Positions 51,771-61,336 of a stretch of 64,000 bases of DNA are shown here, one piece after another. A program made the position numbers and the translations under genes. This DNA comes from Pseudonocardia cypriaca (lineage in GTDB: Bacteria > Actinomycetota > Actinomycetes > Mycobacteriales > Pseudonocardiaceae). The stretch spans positions 744,001-808,000 of the forward strand of contig NZ_VFPH01000001.1 of the NCBI RefSeq assembly GCF_006717045.1, written 5' to 3'. Within the stretch, counting starts at the first letter, position 1. Each line of letters opens with the position of its first letter. The notes beneath the pieces were generated by a model that saw only the letters and a program-made list of their open reading frames with translations, searched no databases and was not told the origin of the DNA.

Positions 51771-52937
51771 ATGACCATGCAGATCTTGCGCTGGACGGCA
51801 GCTGCGATGGTCGTCACCGTGGCCGCCTGCGGCGTGGGCGTGGAGGCCGGCGACGGCCCAGATCAGGCCGCACTCCAACGGGGCGCCGATGCCATCCGCG
51901 ACCTCGGTGTCACCGGCGTCCACGCCCGCCTGGTCACCGAGGGCGGCGAGCACATCGTCGTGACCAGCGGCGTCACCGACACCACGAGCAACGAGGAGGT
52001 GGACCCCGATGGGTACTTCCGGATCGGCAGCGACACCAAACCCTTCGTGGCCACCGTGGTGCTGCAGCTGGTGGGCGAGGGCGCGCTCTCCTTGGACGAC
52101 GCCGTCGAGCGGCACCTTCCCGGCGTGGTTACCGGCAACGGCAACGACGGCAACGCCATCACGGTCCGCCACCTCCTGCAGCACACCAGCGGCATCCACG
52201 ACGACGACCCCGGCCACGACACGCCCCAGCCGTATCTCGAGCGCCGCTTCCACCCCTTCCCGCCGGAGGAGCTGGTCGCCCGGGCCATGAGGCACCCGCC
52301 CGACTTCGCGCCGGGAACGGCGTGGGCGTACAGCAACACCGGCTACCTCCTGCTCGGCATGATCGTCGAGCGCCTCACCGGGCACCCCTGGTACGAGGAG
52401 GCCGATGCGCGGATCCTGCAGCCACTGGAGCTGGAGCAGACGGTCTGGCCGGGTGCGGATCCCCGCCTCCCCGAGCCGCACGCACGGGGCTACCAGCGGT
52501 TCGCGCCGGAGGGCCCGCTGTGGGACGTCACGGAGCTCGTCGAGGCGAACGCCGCCCACGGCATGGTCTCCACCACGGCCGACCTCAACCGGTTCTACCG
52601 CTCCCTCCTCGACGGCACCCTCCTCGGCTCTGCGCAGCTGGCGCAGGCCCAGCAGACCGTCCCGGTGAACGAGGAGGTGGAGCAGGTCTGGCCGGGTGGC
52701 CGCTACGGGTTGGGCCTGCGCGCGCGGCCGCTGTCGTGCGGCGGCGTCTACTGGGGCCACAGCGGCGGCGTGACCGGCTACATCACCGAGGGCGGCGTGA
52801 CACCCGACGGCGCCCGCAGCGTCATCGTCTCCATGTCCAGCGCGCTGGCCGGCTCGGCCGAGAGCGCCATCCACCAGCAGCAGGCCGCCGACCGGCTCGT
52901 CGACGACGCTCTGTGCGGGGGCCGGCAGCGCGAATGA
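51771..52937 (+). CDS. Serine beta-lactamase/D-Ala-D-Ala carboxypeptidase-like lipoprotein
   Basis: A 388-residue class C-type serine hydrolase. The N-terminus is a signal with lipobox VAAC, so it is lipid-anchored outside the cell. Active-site motifs are SDTK (SxxK) in FRIGSDTKPF, YSN in AWAYSNTGY, and HSG in WGHSGGVTGY in place of KTG. The fold text LLQHTSGIHD fits the family. It may trim peptidoglycan or hydrolyse an ester. It is divergent from the APH-like gene. Confidence 0.9.
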   Translation: MTMQILRWTAAAMVVTVAACGVGVEAGDGPDQAALQRGADAIRDLGVTGVHARLVTEGGEHIVVTSGVTDTTSNEEVDPDGYFRIGSDTKPFVATVVLQLVGEGALSLDDAVERHLPGVVTGNGNDGNAITVRHLLQHTSGIHDDDPGHDTPQPYLERRFHPFPPEELVARAMRHPPDFAPGTAWAYSNTGYLLLGMIVERLTGHPWYEEADARILQPLELEQTVWPGADPRLPEPHARGYQRFAPEGPLWDVTELVEANAAHGMVSTTADLNRFYRSLLDGTLLGSAQLAQAQQTVPVNEEVEQVWPGGRYGLGLRARPLSCGGVYWGHSGGVTGYITEGGVTPDGARSVIVSMSSALAGSAESAIHQQQAADRLVDDALCGGRQRE

Positions 52938-52953
52938 CCCCTCCGAGGAGGGA

Positions 52954-55533
52954 TCACGACGTCCCGGCGGCGATCGTGACCGTGTGGCGGTGCTTGCCGG
53001 GGCCCAGTGCGTGCGGTGGCTCGCCGTCGAGGTCCAGCACGCCGGTGGTGCCGGTCGGCAGCTCCGTGTCGACGGTGAGCGTGCCGTCGACCAGCTCCCA
53101 GCTGATGCCCACCATCCCGTACGGCGACCGGTGCCGGGCCGCGGCGCGGGTGAGGCCGCCGCCCGGCCGCGGCGCGAAGCGCACCTCGCAGTAGCCGGGG
53201 GCGAGGGGCGCGAGGCCCGCGACCACCCGGTGCAGCCAGTCGGCCACCGCGCCGAGGGCGTAGTGGTTGAACGAGGTCATCGAGCCCGGGTTGACGCGGC
53301 CGTCGGGCAGGAGGCTGTCCCAGCGCTCCCAGATCGTGGTGGCGCCCTGCGTCACCGGGTAGAGCCACGACGGGCACTCCCGTCCGAGCAGCAGGTCGTA
53401 GGCGGTGGCCAGCTCGCCGGTGGAGCTCAAGGCGTCGGTGACGAGCGGGGTGCCGACGAAGCCGGTCGCGATCCGGTTCCCGGCCGCGGCCACCAGCTCG
53501 GCCAGGCGGGCCCCCGCGGCGGCGCGGGCGTCCTCGGAGGGCAGCAGGTCGAAGCCGATGGCCAGGGAGTAGGCGGTCTGGGAGTCGCTGACCATCCGCC
53601 CATCCGGCAGCACGTACGCCGCGCAGAACGCCTCTCCGACGGCGTCCGCGAGCTTCTCGTAGTGGGCGGCGTCCTCCTCCCGGCCGAGCACGGTGGCCAT
53701 CCGCGCCACCGCGCGGCTCGACGCCGCGAAGTAGGCGGTGGCGACGAGGTACTTGTCGGTCTGCCCGGCGGCCGGGTCGTCCGGGGGCGCCGACGGGTCG
53801 AGCCAGTCGCCGAGCTGGAAGCCGCTGTCCCAGAGGTGGTCCTCGCCCGCCAGCCGGTCGACGAGGTCGACCCAGGCCCTGGCGGAGCCGTACTGGGCCT
53901 CCAGCAGCCCGGAGTCGCCGGTGCGCTCGTAGAGCACCCACGGCGTCAGCGTGGCGACGTCGCCCCACGCGGCGCCCGGCCGGATCGGCGTCCACACCTC
54001 GTGGGCCGGGATCACCGGCACGTACCACGGCACGGTGCCGTCGGGCAGCTGCTCGGCCGCGACGTCCTGCAGCCACGAGGAGAGCATCCCGGTCACGTCG
54101 AAGAGGAACGCGGCCGTCGGCGCGAAGACCTGCAGGTCGCCGGTCCAACCGACCCGCTCGTCACGCTGCGGGCAGTCGGTGGGGATGTCGACGAAGTTCC
54201 CGCGCATGCTCCACACGACGTTCTCGTGCAGCCGCTCCAGCAGGGGGTCGGAGCAGGTGAACCAGCCGGTGCGCTCCAGGTCGGAATGGAGGACGCGCGC
54301 GATCGCGTCGAGGTCGGCAGGCCCCTCGACCTCGGCGTACCGGAAGCCGTGGAAGGTGAACCGCGGCTCCCACTCCTCGCCACCGGGTCGCCCGGCGAGG
54401 ACGTAGGTGTCGGTGGACCGCGCGTCGCGCAGCGGTCGCTGGTACAGCTCGCCGTCCTGCAGCACCTCGGCGGTGCGGATCACCACCTTCGCGCCGCGTT
54501 CGCCGTGCACCCGGATCCGGAGTCGTCCGACCAGGTTCTGCCCGAAGTCGAGCACCCGCTTACCGCTCGGCGTGGTCAGCACGGCGACGGGTGCGATCTC
54601 CTCCGTGCACCGCACGGGCGGGCCGGTCGGGGCGACGAGGGTGGCCGGGTCGCGGTCGCGGACGGCGACGGGCGTCCAGCCCGCGGGGTCGAGACCGGGG
54701 CTCGACCAGCCGGGTCGCTCGTCGCGGGCGTCGTAGTCCTCGCCGTCGTAGTTGCCCGTGCGGACGATCGGACCGGTCGCGGCGAGCCAGTCGGCATCGG
54801 TGGCGACTGTCTGCGTGCGGCCGTCGGCGTACCGGATCTCCAGCTGGGCGATGAGGGAGAGGTCGGAGCCGAACAGGTTGCGGAACCCGCCACGCCAGCC
54901 GAGCCGCCCGCGGTACCAGCCGTCGCCGAGCCAGCCGCCGATCACGTTCTCCCCGGCGCGGAGCAGGCCCGTGACGTCGTAGGTGTAGTAGCGCAGCCGC
55001 TTCGGATAGACGGTCCAGCCCGGTGAGAGGACGTCGTCGCCGACGCGGGTGCCGTTGATCTCCAGCTCGTAGAGGCCGTGCGCGCTGGCGTAGACGCGCG
55101 CGCTCACGATGCCGCCGGTGACGTCGAAGGCGCGGCGCACGAGCGCGGGGCGCCGGTCGTCGGAGTCGAGGTCCTCCGGCCACGCGCCGCCGACCGGGCG
55201 GGCCACCCAGCCGGACGGCTCGAGCAGCCCCGTCTCGATCTCCGTCTCCGGGCTCCACATCGACCAGGACCGGTCGGTGCCCTGCACCCGGACCCGGACG
55301 GTGGCGCGCTCCCGGGAGGCGAGCGGTTCCTCCGGCCACGGCACCAGGATCTGCTCGGCCGAGAGCACCACGTGCGTGCGGGCGATGGATCGCCGGACGA
55401 TCTCGATCTCGTATCCTGCTTGGTGCCACCCGTCCGGTGCGGGGGTAGTCCACGAGAGCCGGGGACGCGGCTCCCCAATTCCGAAGGGTTCCCGGTGGTG
55501 CTCGACGGCGGGACGGGACGGCGTGAACGCCAA
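52954..55533 (-). CDS. Alpha-L-rhamnosidase, glycoside hydrolase family 78
   Basis: An 859-residue protein, TTG start with CGAGGTG upstream. The order is N-terminal beta-domain (PFGIGEPRPRLSW), a rhamnosidase N domain (YELEINGTRVGDDVLSPGWT), a concanavalin-like domain (RVLDFGQNLVGRLRIRV) and the alpha/alpha-six catalytic barrel from about residue 400. The catalytic DCPQRDERVGWTGD is at about 452, and a C-terminal beta-domain follows (LPTGTTGVLDLDG). No signal peptide is seen, so it acts on imported rhamnosides. It is divergent from the epimerase and glycosidase genes, with two LacI-type sites between them. Confidence 0.94.
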   Translation of the reverse strand: MAFTPSRPAVEHHREPFGIGEPRPRLSWTTPAPDGWHQAGYEIEIVRRSIARTHVVLSAEQILVPWPEEPLASRERATVRVRVQGTDRSWSMWSPETEIETGLLEPSGWVARPVGGAWPEDLDSDDRRPALVRRAFDVTGGIVSARVYASAHGLYELEINGTRVGDDVLSPGWTVYPKRLRYYTYDVTGLLRAGENVIGGWLGDGWYRGRLGWRGGFRNLFGSDLSLIAQLEIRYADGRTQTVATDADWLAATGPIVRTGNYDGEDYDARDERPGWSSPGLDPAGWTPVAVRDRDPATLVAPTGPPVRCTEEIAPVAVLTTPSGKRVLDFGQNLVGRLRIRVHGERGAKVVIRTAEVLQDGELYQRPLRDARSTDTYVLAGRPGGEEWEPRFTFHGFRYAEVEGPADLDAIARVLHSDLERTGWFTCSDPLLERLHENVVWSMRGNFVDIPTDCPQRDERVGWTGDLQVFAPTAAFLFDVTGMLSSWLQDVAAEQLPDGTVPWYVPVIPAHEVWTPIRPGAAWGDVATLTPWVLYERTGDSGLLEAQYGSARAWVDLVDRLAGEDHLWDSGFQLGDWLDPSAPPDDPAAGQTDKYLVATAYFAASSRAVARMATVLGREEDAAHYEKLADAVGEAFCAAYVLPDGRMVSDSQTAYSLAIGFDLLPSEDARAAAGARLAELVAAAGNRIATGFVGTPLVTDALSSTGELATAYDLLLGRECPSWLYPVTQGATTIWERWDSLLPDGRVNPGSMTSFNHYALGAVADWLHRVVAGLAPLAPGYCEVRFAPRPGGGLTRAAARHRSPYGMVGISWELVDGTLTVDTELPTGTTGVLDLDGEPPHALGPGKHRHTVTIAAGTS

Positions 55534-55550
55534 GGGGCACCTCGCGCGGG

Positions 55551-55564
55551 TTGAGACGATTCAA
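55551..55564. promoter_or_regulatory. LacI-type operator candidate, glycan cluster site 1
   Basis: TTGAGACGATTCAA matches the TTGANACGNTTCAA pattern with TTGA/TCAA arms and lies 18 bases before the rhamnosidase start. Similar sites precede the LacI gene at 62295. Confidence 0.65.
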
Positions 55565-55592
55565 CGGATACTAGCCGTCCAAGATCCCCTTG

Positions 55593-55606
55593 TTGACACG
55601 TTTCAA
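55593..55606. promoter_or_regulatory. LacI-type operator candidate, glycan cluster site 2
   Basis: TTGACACGTTTCAA lies 21 bases before the epimerase ATG. Its first six bases, TTGACA, are also an ideal -35 hexamer, so a bound repressor would cover the promoter. Confidence 0.65.
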
Positions 55607-55627
55607 GGCGCCGTCGAGGATCGGTGC

Positions 55628-56464
55628 ATGCGCATCGCGATCACGGGGAGCAACGGCAAGATCGGGCGCGCCACCACCGCGCGGCTCCTCGCCGACGGCC
55701 ACGAGGTGGTCGGCTTCGACCTCGACGGACCGCGCGGCCCCGGCTTCACCCGCGTCGACCTGCGCGACTACGGCCAGGCCCTCGACGCGCTCCTCGGCGT
55801 GACCGCCCGCCACGACGGCGTCGACGCGCTCGTCCACCTCGCCGCGATCCCCGTCAACGGGCTCGTCCCGGACGCCACCACGTTCCACCACAACATGGCG
55901 GTCTCGTTCAACGTGCTGTTCGGCGCCCACCGGGCCGGGATCAAGAAGATCGTCTACGCCTCCAGCATCATCGCGATGGGGTTCCCGTTCGAGGAGCCGC
56001 CGCCCTACCTCCCGCTCGACGAGGGCTACACGGCCGCGAACAACACCTACGGCCTGGTGAAGGTCATGGAAGAGACGATGGTCGGCCAGCTCGTGCGCTG
56101 GGACCCGCAGCTCTCGGTCACCGCGTTGCGCTTCACGAACGTCGTCGGTGAGAACGAGTACGGGTCGTTCGAGCGAGCGGGCGAGCTGGACTACCGCCGC
56201 GAGCTGCTCGGCTCCTACGTCGACGCGCGCGACGCCGCGCTCGCGGTCTCGCTCGCGGTGGAGAAGGCCCCTCCCGGCTTCGAGGCCTACGCCATCGCCG
56301 CATCGGACACCGGCCTGACCATCCCGTCCGCGCAGCTCGCGGCGGCGTGGTTCCCGGGCGTGCCGCTGCGCAAGGAGCTCGGGGAGTTCGAGACCCTCCT
56401 GTCGATCGACAAGGCAGCGACGCGGCTGGGATACGTGCCCCGGCACCTGTGGAGAGACCGTTGA
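55628..56464 (+). CDS. NAD-dependent epimerase/dehydratase
   Basis: A 278-residue extended SDR from the ATG at 55628 with GAGGA upstream. The nucleotide motif is ITGSNGKIGRATT. The active site includes SSIIAMG and YGLVK (YxxxK). The lack of a C-terminal sugar-nucleotide domain and its length suggest the uronate-dehydrogenase-like branch, acting on a free sugar acid or an aldose. It is translationally coupled to the next gene by a TTGA overlap. Confidence 0.88.
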   Translation: MRIAITGSNGKIGRATTARLLADGHEVVGFDLDGPRGPGFTRVDLRDYGQALDALLGVTARHDGVDALVHLAAIPVNGLVPDATTFHHNMAVSFNVLFGAHRAGIKKIVYASSIIAMGFPFEEPPPYLPLDEGYTAANNTYGLVKVMEETMVGQLVRWDPQLSVTALRFTNVVGENEYGSFERAGELDYRRELLGSYVDARDAALAVSLAVEKAPPGFEAYAIAASDTGLTIPSAQLAAAWFPGVPLRKELGEFETLLSIDKAATRLGYVPRHLWRDR

Positions 56465-57945
56465 TCGAGCGGTGGGGCGTGTTCGAGGCACGCTTCCCCG
56501 GCTCGGAGGCCGCCGCCGTCGAGGCCCGTTTCACGCACGGCGACCGCGCGGTGCGCGTCCCCGGCTTCTACGACGGCGACGGCACGCACGTCGTCCGGTT
56601 CTCGCCCGACGCCGAGGGGGAGTGGTCGTACTCGACGACGTCCGGAGACGCCGAGCTCGACGGCCGGACCGGAACCTTCGAGGTCGGACCGCCCTCGCCG
56701 AGGAACCACGGGCCGGTCGGCGTCGCCGGCACCTTCCACTTCGCCTACGCCGACGGCACGCCGTACCGGCCGGTCGGCACCACCGTCTACAACTGGGCGC
56801 ACCAGCCGGAGGACCACTACCGCGAGACGCTGGAGTCGGTGGCCGCGGCAGGCTTCACCAAGCTGCGCTTCCTCGTGTTCCCGCAGGGCGGCAACCACGT
56901 CGGGCACGTGCCGGACGCGTTCCCGTTCGCGAGGGACGGCGACCGGTGGGACGTCTCGCGGATCGACGCGGCGTTCTTCCGGCGGATCGACCGCGCCGTG
57001 CGCGACCTGCTCGACGTCGGTGTGCAGGCCGACGTGATCCTCTTCCACCCCTACGACGGCGGACGGTTCGGCCTCGACGGCCTCACCGCCGAACAGGACG
57101 AGGTCTACCTGCGGCATCTCGTCGCTCGCCTCTCGGCGTACCGGAACGTGTGGTGGTCGCTCGCGAACGAGTACGACATCCTCGACCGCCCCGACGAGCG
57201 CTGGGACGGTGTGTTCCGCACGCTCCGGGACGCCGATCCGCACACGCGGCTGCGCTCGATCCACAACTGGATCCGCCTGTACGACCACAACAAGCCGTGG
57301 GTCACGCACGTGTCGCTGCAGAACGGGTCGGCCGTGGCCGACTTCGGCCGGGCCCTGCTCTACCGCGACACCTACCGCAGGCCGATCGTGCTCGACGAGA
57401 TCAAGTACGAGGGTGACACCGCCGAGCGGTGGGGCAACCTGTCGGCCCGCGAGCTGGTGCACCGCTTCTGGATCGCCACCGTGAGCGGCACCTACGCGAG
57501 CCACGGCGAGAGCTACCTCGTCGACGGCGGCACGCTCTCGATCGTGGCCGGCGGCCGGTTCCGGGGCGAGAGCCCGCCCCGGCTGGCGTTCCTGCGCCGG
57601 ATCCTGGAGGAGGTCGACGGCGCCGGCCTCGACCCGATCGACAAGTGGGACGACCCCACCAACACCGCCGGGATCCCGCGGCAGGTCTACCTGCAGTACC
57701 TGGGCCTCGACGCCCCGCCGACCTGGACGTTCCGCCTGCCCCAGGGCGTGGTGGGCGAGCGGCTGCAGGTGGGCGACCGGTTCGCCGTCGACGTGATCGA
57801 CACCTGGAACACGACGGTGGAGCCGGTCGGCCGCGAGTTCACGCTCACCTCCGTGGAGCGCAACGACGCCTGGGCCGACGGGGAGCCCGTCGCGCTCCCG
57901 GCCGGCGAGGCGCTGGCGCTGCGGATCCGGAGGATCGACGGCTGA
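56461..57945 (+). CDS. DUF5060/DUF4038-type glycoside hydrolase
   Basis: A 494-residue protein, TTG start overlapping the epimerase stop. An N-terminal DUF5060-like beta domain (RWGVFEARFPGSEAAAVEAR, FYDGDGTHVVRFSPDAEGEW) leads to a TIM-barrel of the DUF4038/apiosidase-like type (FHFAYADGTPYRPVGTTVYN). Probable catalytic acids are in WWSLANEYD (acid/base) and VLDEIKYEGD (nucleophile). A C-terminal beta domain ends the protein. Relatives act on branched plant polysaccharides such as rhamnogalacturonan. With GH78 and the epimerase it forms a plant-glycan catabolic unit. Confidence 0.85.
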   Translation: MIERWGVFEARFPGSEAAAVEARFTHGDRAVRVPGFYDGDGTHVVRFSPDAEGEWSYSTTSGDAELDGRTGTFEVGPPSPRNHGPVGVAGTFHFAYADGTPYRPVGTTVYNWAHQPEDHYRETLESVAAAGFTKLRFLVFPQGGNHVGHVPDAFPFARDGDRWDVSRIDAAFFRRIDRAVRDLLDVGVQADVILFHPYDGGRFGLDGLTAEQDEVYLRHLVARLSAYRNVWWSLANEYDILDRPDERWDGVFRTLRDADPHTRLRSIHNWIRLYDHNKPWVTHVSLQNGSAVADFGRALLYRDTYRRPIVLDEIKYEGDTAERWGNLSARELVHRFWIATVSGTYASHGESYLVDGGTLSIVAGGRFRGESPPRLAFLRRILEEVDGAGLDPIDKWDDPTNTAGIPRQVYLQYLGLDAPPTWTFRLPQGVVGERLQVGDRFAVDVIDTWNTTVEPVGREFTLTSVERNDAWADGEPVALPAGEALALRIRRIDG

Positions 57946-57967
57946 TCGACGTCGACCGACCGCCCCG

Positions 57968-59449
57968 TCAGCGCTCCATCATCGAGGGCACCGGCGGCGC
58001 TGTCGGCGACCCGGACAGCCAGCGGAGCGCGAGTGCCCCGAGTGCGACGTGCAGCAGGGCGGCCGCTGCGGCGGCCACGTGCAGGCCGGTGACGAAGGCC
58101 GTCTTCGCTTCCTCGACCGTCGCGGATGCGAGGCCGGGGAGCTGGAGCGTCTCGTCGAGGGTGGCCGCGACGTCGGGTCCCTGCAGCCGGAAGACCAGTG
58201 CGGCGAGGGAGCCGAGGAGCGCGATGCCGAGGGCGTTGCCGATCTCGTTGCTGGTCTCCGCGATCGCGCCCGCCGAGCCGGCCCGTTCGATGGGGACCGC
58301 GCCGACGGCGGTGTCGGCGACGACCGCGAAGGAGATGCCGTAGCCGACTCCCGCGACGGCCGTGGACGCGACGTACCAGCCGATCCCGCCCGTCACCGAG
58401 ACGGGGAGCAGGAACAGGAGACCGGCCGCGATCGAGGCGTGGCAGACGATGAGCGCGGTCCGCTTGCCGATGCGGTCGACCACGACCGGCGTGACGATGC
58501 AGCTGGTGGTGAGCACCGCGGCGCCGGGGATCGCGAGGAGCGCGGCGTCCAGGACCGGCAAGCCGAGCACGGACTGCAGGTAGATCCCCGACAGGTACGC
58601 GGTCGCCGACCACGCGGCCAACGGCAGCAGTCCGGTGATGACCGCCACCGTGAACACGCGGTCGCGGAAGAGCGAGAACTCCATCAGCGGGTGCGCGAGG
58701 TGCCGCTGCCGGCGCGCGAACCAGACCAGCAGCACGAGGCCCGCGATGCCCACGGCGACCGCGGTCACCGACAGGCCTTCTGCGGCGGCGTGCTTGAGGC
58801 CGTAGATCGTGAGCAGCAGGCCGGCCGTGGAGAGCACGACGCCGGCCGCGTCGACGCGCCCGGGGCGGGTCGCGCGCACCTCGCGGAGCAGGACCGGTGC
58901 GAGGACGAGGAACACGGCGATCACGGGAAGGTTGATCAGGAAGACCGAACCCCACCACAGCCGCTCCAGCAGGACGCCGCCGAGGATCGGGCCGATGGCG
59001 AACCCGGCCGCGAACGCCGCGGCGAAGATGCCGATCGCCTGCGCCCGTCGTCGCGGGTCGGGGAACAGCTCGCTCAGCACGGCCAGCGCCGACGGCAGGA
59101 GCGTCGCGCCGGCCACCCCCATCAGCGCCCGCGCTGCGACGAGGAGCTCCGGGCTCGGCGCGAACGCCGCTCCCGTCGAGCCGATGCCGAAGACTGCCGC
59201 GCCGATCATGAGCAGCTTCAGCCGGCCGTACCGGTCGCCGATGTTGCCGAACGCGATCAGCAGGGAGCCGACGGCGAAGCCGTAGATGTCGAGGATCCAC
59301 AAGGCCTGGTCGGCCGTGGGGGTGAGGGCCTGGCTGATCCGGGGCATCGCCAGGAACAGGATCGAGCCGTCCATGGACACCAGCAGCACGGGCCCGAGGA
59401 TCACCGAGAGCCCGAGCCAGGACCGCAGGCCGGGGGAGTCGTGAGTCAT
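57968..59449 (-). CDS. MFS efflux pump, DHA2 family
   Basis: A 493-residue transporter from the ATG at 59449; the frame extends 23 codons upstream but lacks family likeness. It has about fourteen hydrophobic segments with MDGSILFLAMPRISQAL in helix 1, GNIGDRYGRLKLLM as motif A, and AAGFAIGPILGGVLLERL as motif C. This marks the SmvA/EmrB-like group of proton-driven drug exporters. It is divergent from an XRE/MmyB regulator that may control it. Confidence 0.92.
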   Translation of the reverse strand: MTHDSPGLRSWLGLSVILGPVLLVSMDGSILFLAMPRISQALTPTADQALWILDIYGFAVGSLLIAFGNIGDRYGRLKLLMIGAAVFGIGSTGAAFAPSPELLVAARALMGVAGATLLPSALAVLSELFPDPRRRAQAIGIFAAAFAAGFAIGPILGGVLLERLWWGSVFLINLPVIAVFLVLAPVLLREVRATRPGRVDAAGVVLSTAGLLLTIYGLKHAAAEGLSVTAVAVGIAGLVLLVWFARRQRHLAHPLMEFSLFRDRVFTVAVITGLLPLAAWSATAYLSGIYLQSVLGLPVLDAALLAIPGAAVLTTSCIVTPVVVDRIGKRTALIVCHASIAAGLLFLLPVSVTGGIGWYVASTAVAGVGYGISFAVVADTAVGAVPIERAGSAGAIAETSNEIGNALGIALLGSLAALVFRLQGPDVAATLDETLQLPGLASATVEEAKTAFVTGLHVAAAAAALLHVALGALALRWLSGSPTAPPVPSMMER

Positions 59450-59553
59450 GTGGGCGACGGTCCGGCCGGCTGCGCGCGACAGCCATCCCCGTGCTGTGGG
59501 TAGACCCAGCAGGTGCACCCATCGGCGTGCTTCGGCGGCTTAGCCTCGATGTC

Positions 59554-60399
59554 GTGGAGAGCCTGGGAGCGTTCCTCAAGAGCCGTCGTGACCGCGTCAC
59601 GCCGGCTCGGATCGGCCTTCCCACGTACGGGACCGCCCGCCGGGTCCCCGGCCTGCGACGTGAGGAGCTCGCCCAGCTCGCGGGCATGAGCGCGGGGTAC
59701 TACACGCGGCTGGAGCAGGGCCAGGCCGAGACCGCCTCCGAGCAGGTCCTCGACGCTCTCGCGCGGGTTCTGCAGCTCGACGAGATCGAGACCGTCCACC
59801 TGCACAACCTCGCTCGGCAACCCGCCGGCAGGGGGCTCTCCGAACCGCCCCGCGAGGAACCCCACCCGCGGGTCCTCGCGCTGCTGGAGTCCCTCGGTGA
59901 CACGACGCCTGCGATCGTGCTGGGCAGGCGGGGCGACGTGCTCGCCTGGAACCGCGCCGGTCACGCGCTCAAGGCCGAGCACGTCGCCTTCGACGCGCCG
60001 GCCGACCCGGCACACCGGCCGTCGATCCCGCGGATGTTCTTCCTCGACCCGCTCACCCGCGACATGCACCGCAACTGGGACGAGGTCGCGAACGCCCACG
60101 TCGCGTTCCTCCGGCTCACGGCCGGCCGGTACCCCACGGACGCGCGGCTGGCCGAACTGATCGGGGAGCTCACGATGGGCAGCGACGAGTTCGCGACGAT
60201 GTGGGCGGCCGGGGACGTCGCCGACTGCACCGTCGGGACGATGGACCTGCAACACCCCACGATCGGCGCCGTGAGCGTCGCGTACCAGGTGTGGCTCCAG
60301 CCCGACAGCCCCGACCACCGGCTCGAGATCTACACCCCGAACGATGCGAGCTCCGCCGACGCCCTGCGGCTACTGGCGTATCAGAGCCGTTCCGGGTAG
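59554..60399 (+). CDS. XRE regulator with MmyB-like ligand-binding domain
   Basis: A 281-residue regulator from the GTG at 59554. The helix-turn-helix holds the hallmark RRVPGLRREELAQLAGMSAG and YYTRLEQGQ. The C-terminal MmyB-like (PAS-related) domain has AIVLGRRGDVLAWNRAGHAL, DPAHRPSIPRMFFLDP and a final YTPNDASSADALRLL. Many of these sense fatty-acid-like or other hydrophobic ligands and repress a divergent gene, here an MFS pump. It overlaps the following SDR gene tail to tail by 19 bases. Confidence 0.92.
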   Translation: MESLGAFLKSRRDRVTPARIGLPTYGTARRVPGLRREELAQLAGMSAGYYTRLEQGQAETASEQVLDALARVLQLDEIETVHLHNLARQPAGRGLSEPPREEPHPRVLALLESLGDTTPAIVLGRRGDVLAWNRAGHALKAEHVAFDAPADPAHRPSIPRMFFLDPLTRDMHRNWDEVANAHVAFLRLTAGRYPTDARLAELIGELTMGSDEFATMWAAGDVADCTVGTMDLQHPTIGAVSVAYQVWLQPDSPDHRLEIYTPNDASSADALRLLAYQSRSG

Positions 60400-61235
60400 T
60401 CGACGCCGCGGGTGAGGTCCCGCCACTCGTCGAAGCCGGCCCGCAGGGAGTCCAGCCTGGCCGATGCGATGTCGTAGGCGGCCCTGCCGAGCAGCAGCCG
60501 CAGCGGTGGCTGCGCCGCCCCGACCGCCGTGATGATCGCGTCGGCGGCGCGGGCCGGGTCCCCCGGCTGGTGCCCGTAGGTGGCCAGGGTCGTCGCGCGG
60601 CGGGCGCCCGCGGTGTCGGCGTAGTCGTCGATGTGTACCGGGGACTGCTGCATGGAGGGGCCCGACCAGTTGGTGCGGAACGCGGCGGGTTCGACGATCG
60701 TGACCCCGATGCCCAACGGGGCGACCTCGGCCGCGAGGGACTCGGAGAGACCCTCCACCGCGAACTTGGTGGCGTGGTAGTAGCCGGTGGCCCCGAACGC
60801 GACCAGCCCTCCGAGGGACGAGACGTTCACGATGTGGCCGCTGCGCCGCCCGCGCATGCCCGGCAGCACGGCGCGGGTGAGGTCGACCAGCCCGAAGACG
60901 TTGGTGTCGAACAGGGCGCGGACCTCCTGGTCCTGGCCCTCCTCGATCGCGGCGAGGTAGCCGTACCCGGCGTTGTTGACCAGGACGTCGATCCGGCCGA
61001 ACGTGGCCTCGGCCTGCTCGACGACCTCCGCGATCCGGCCGGCGTCGGTGACGTCGAGCTCGAGGGCGAGCGCCCGGTCCTCGTGGCCTGCGACGACGTC
61101 GGCCACCTGCTCCGGCCGGCGGGCGGTGACGACCGCCTTCCAGCCGCGTTCGAGGACGGCACGGGCGAGCTCCCGGCCCAGGCCGGTCGAGCAGCCCGTG
61201 ATGAGCCAGACGGGGGTGTCGTCGTCGGTTGTCAT
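60381..61235 (-). CDS. Short-chain dehydrogenase/reductase
   Basis: A 284-residue SDR. The cofactor motif is ITGCSTGLGRELA, NNAGYGY follows near residue 90, and the active site is NVSSLGG with YYHATKFAVEGL (YxxxK). The length and the RTNWSGPSM block suggest the retinol-dehydrogenase-like oxidoreductases often paired with MmyB regulators. It is divergent from a second XRE/MmyB gene. Confidence 0.92.
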   Translation of the reverse strand: MTTDDDTPVWLITGCSTGLGRELARAVLERGWKAVVTARRPEQVADVVAGHEDRALALELDVTDAGRIAEVVEQAEATFGRIDVLVNNAGYGYLAAIEEGQDQEVRALFDTNVFGLVDLTRAVLPGMRGRRSGHIVNVSSLGGLVAFGATGYYHATKFAVEGLSESLAAEVAPLGIGVTIVEPAAFRTNWSGPSMQQSPVHIDDYADTAGARRATTLATYGHQPGDPARAADAIITAVGAAQPPLRLLLGRAAYDIASARLDSLRAGFDEWRDLTRGVDYPERL

Positions 61236-61336
61236 GACCCCAGGGTTCGGCCGGGCGGGGCGATCAGCCAGGCGTCCCGTCTTCGTGGGAACAGCGGTAC
61301 CAGGACGGTCCGCCGGTCGTGGCGCAGACTGGGGGC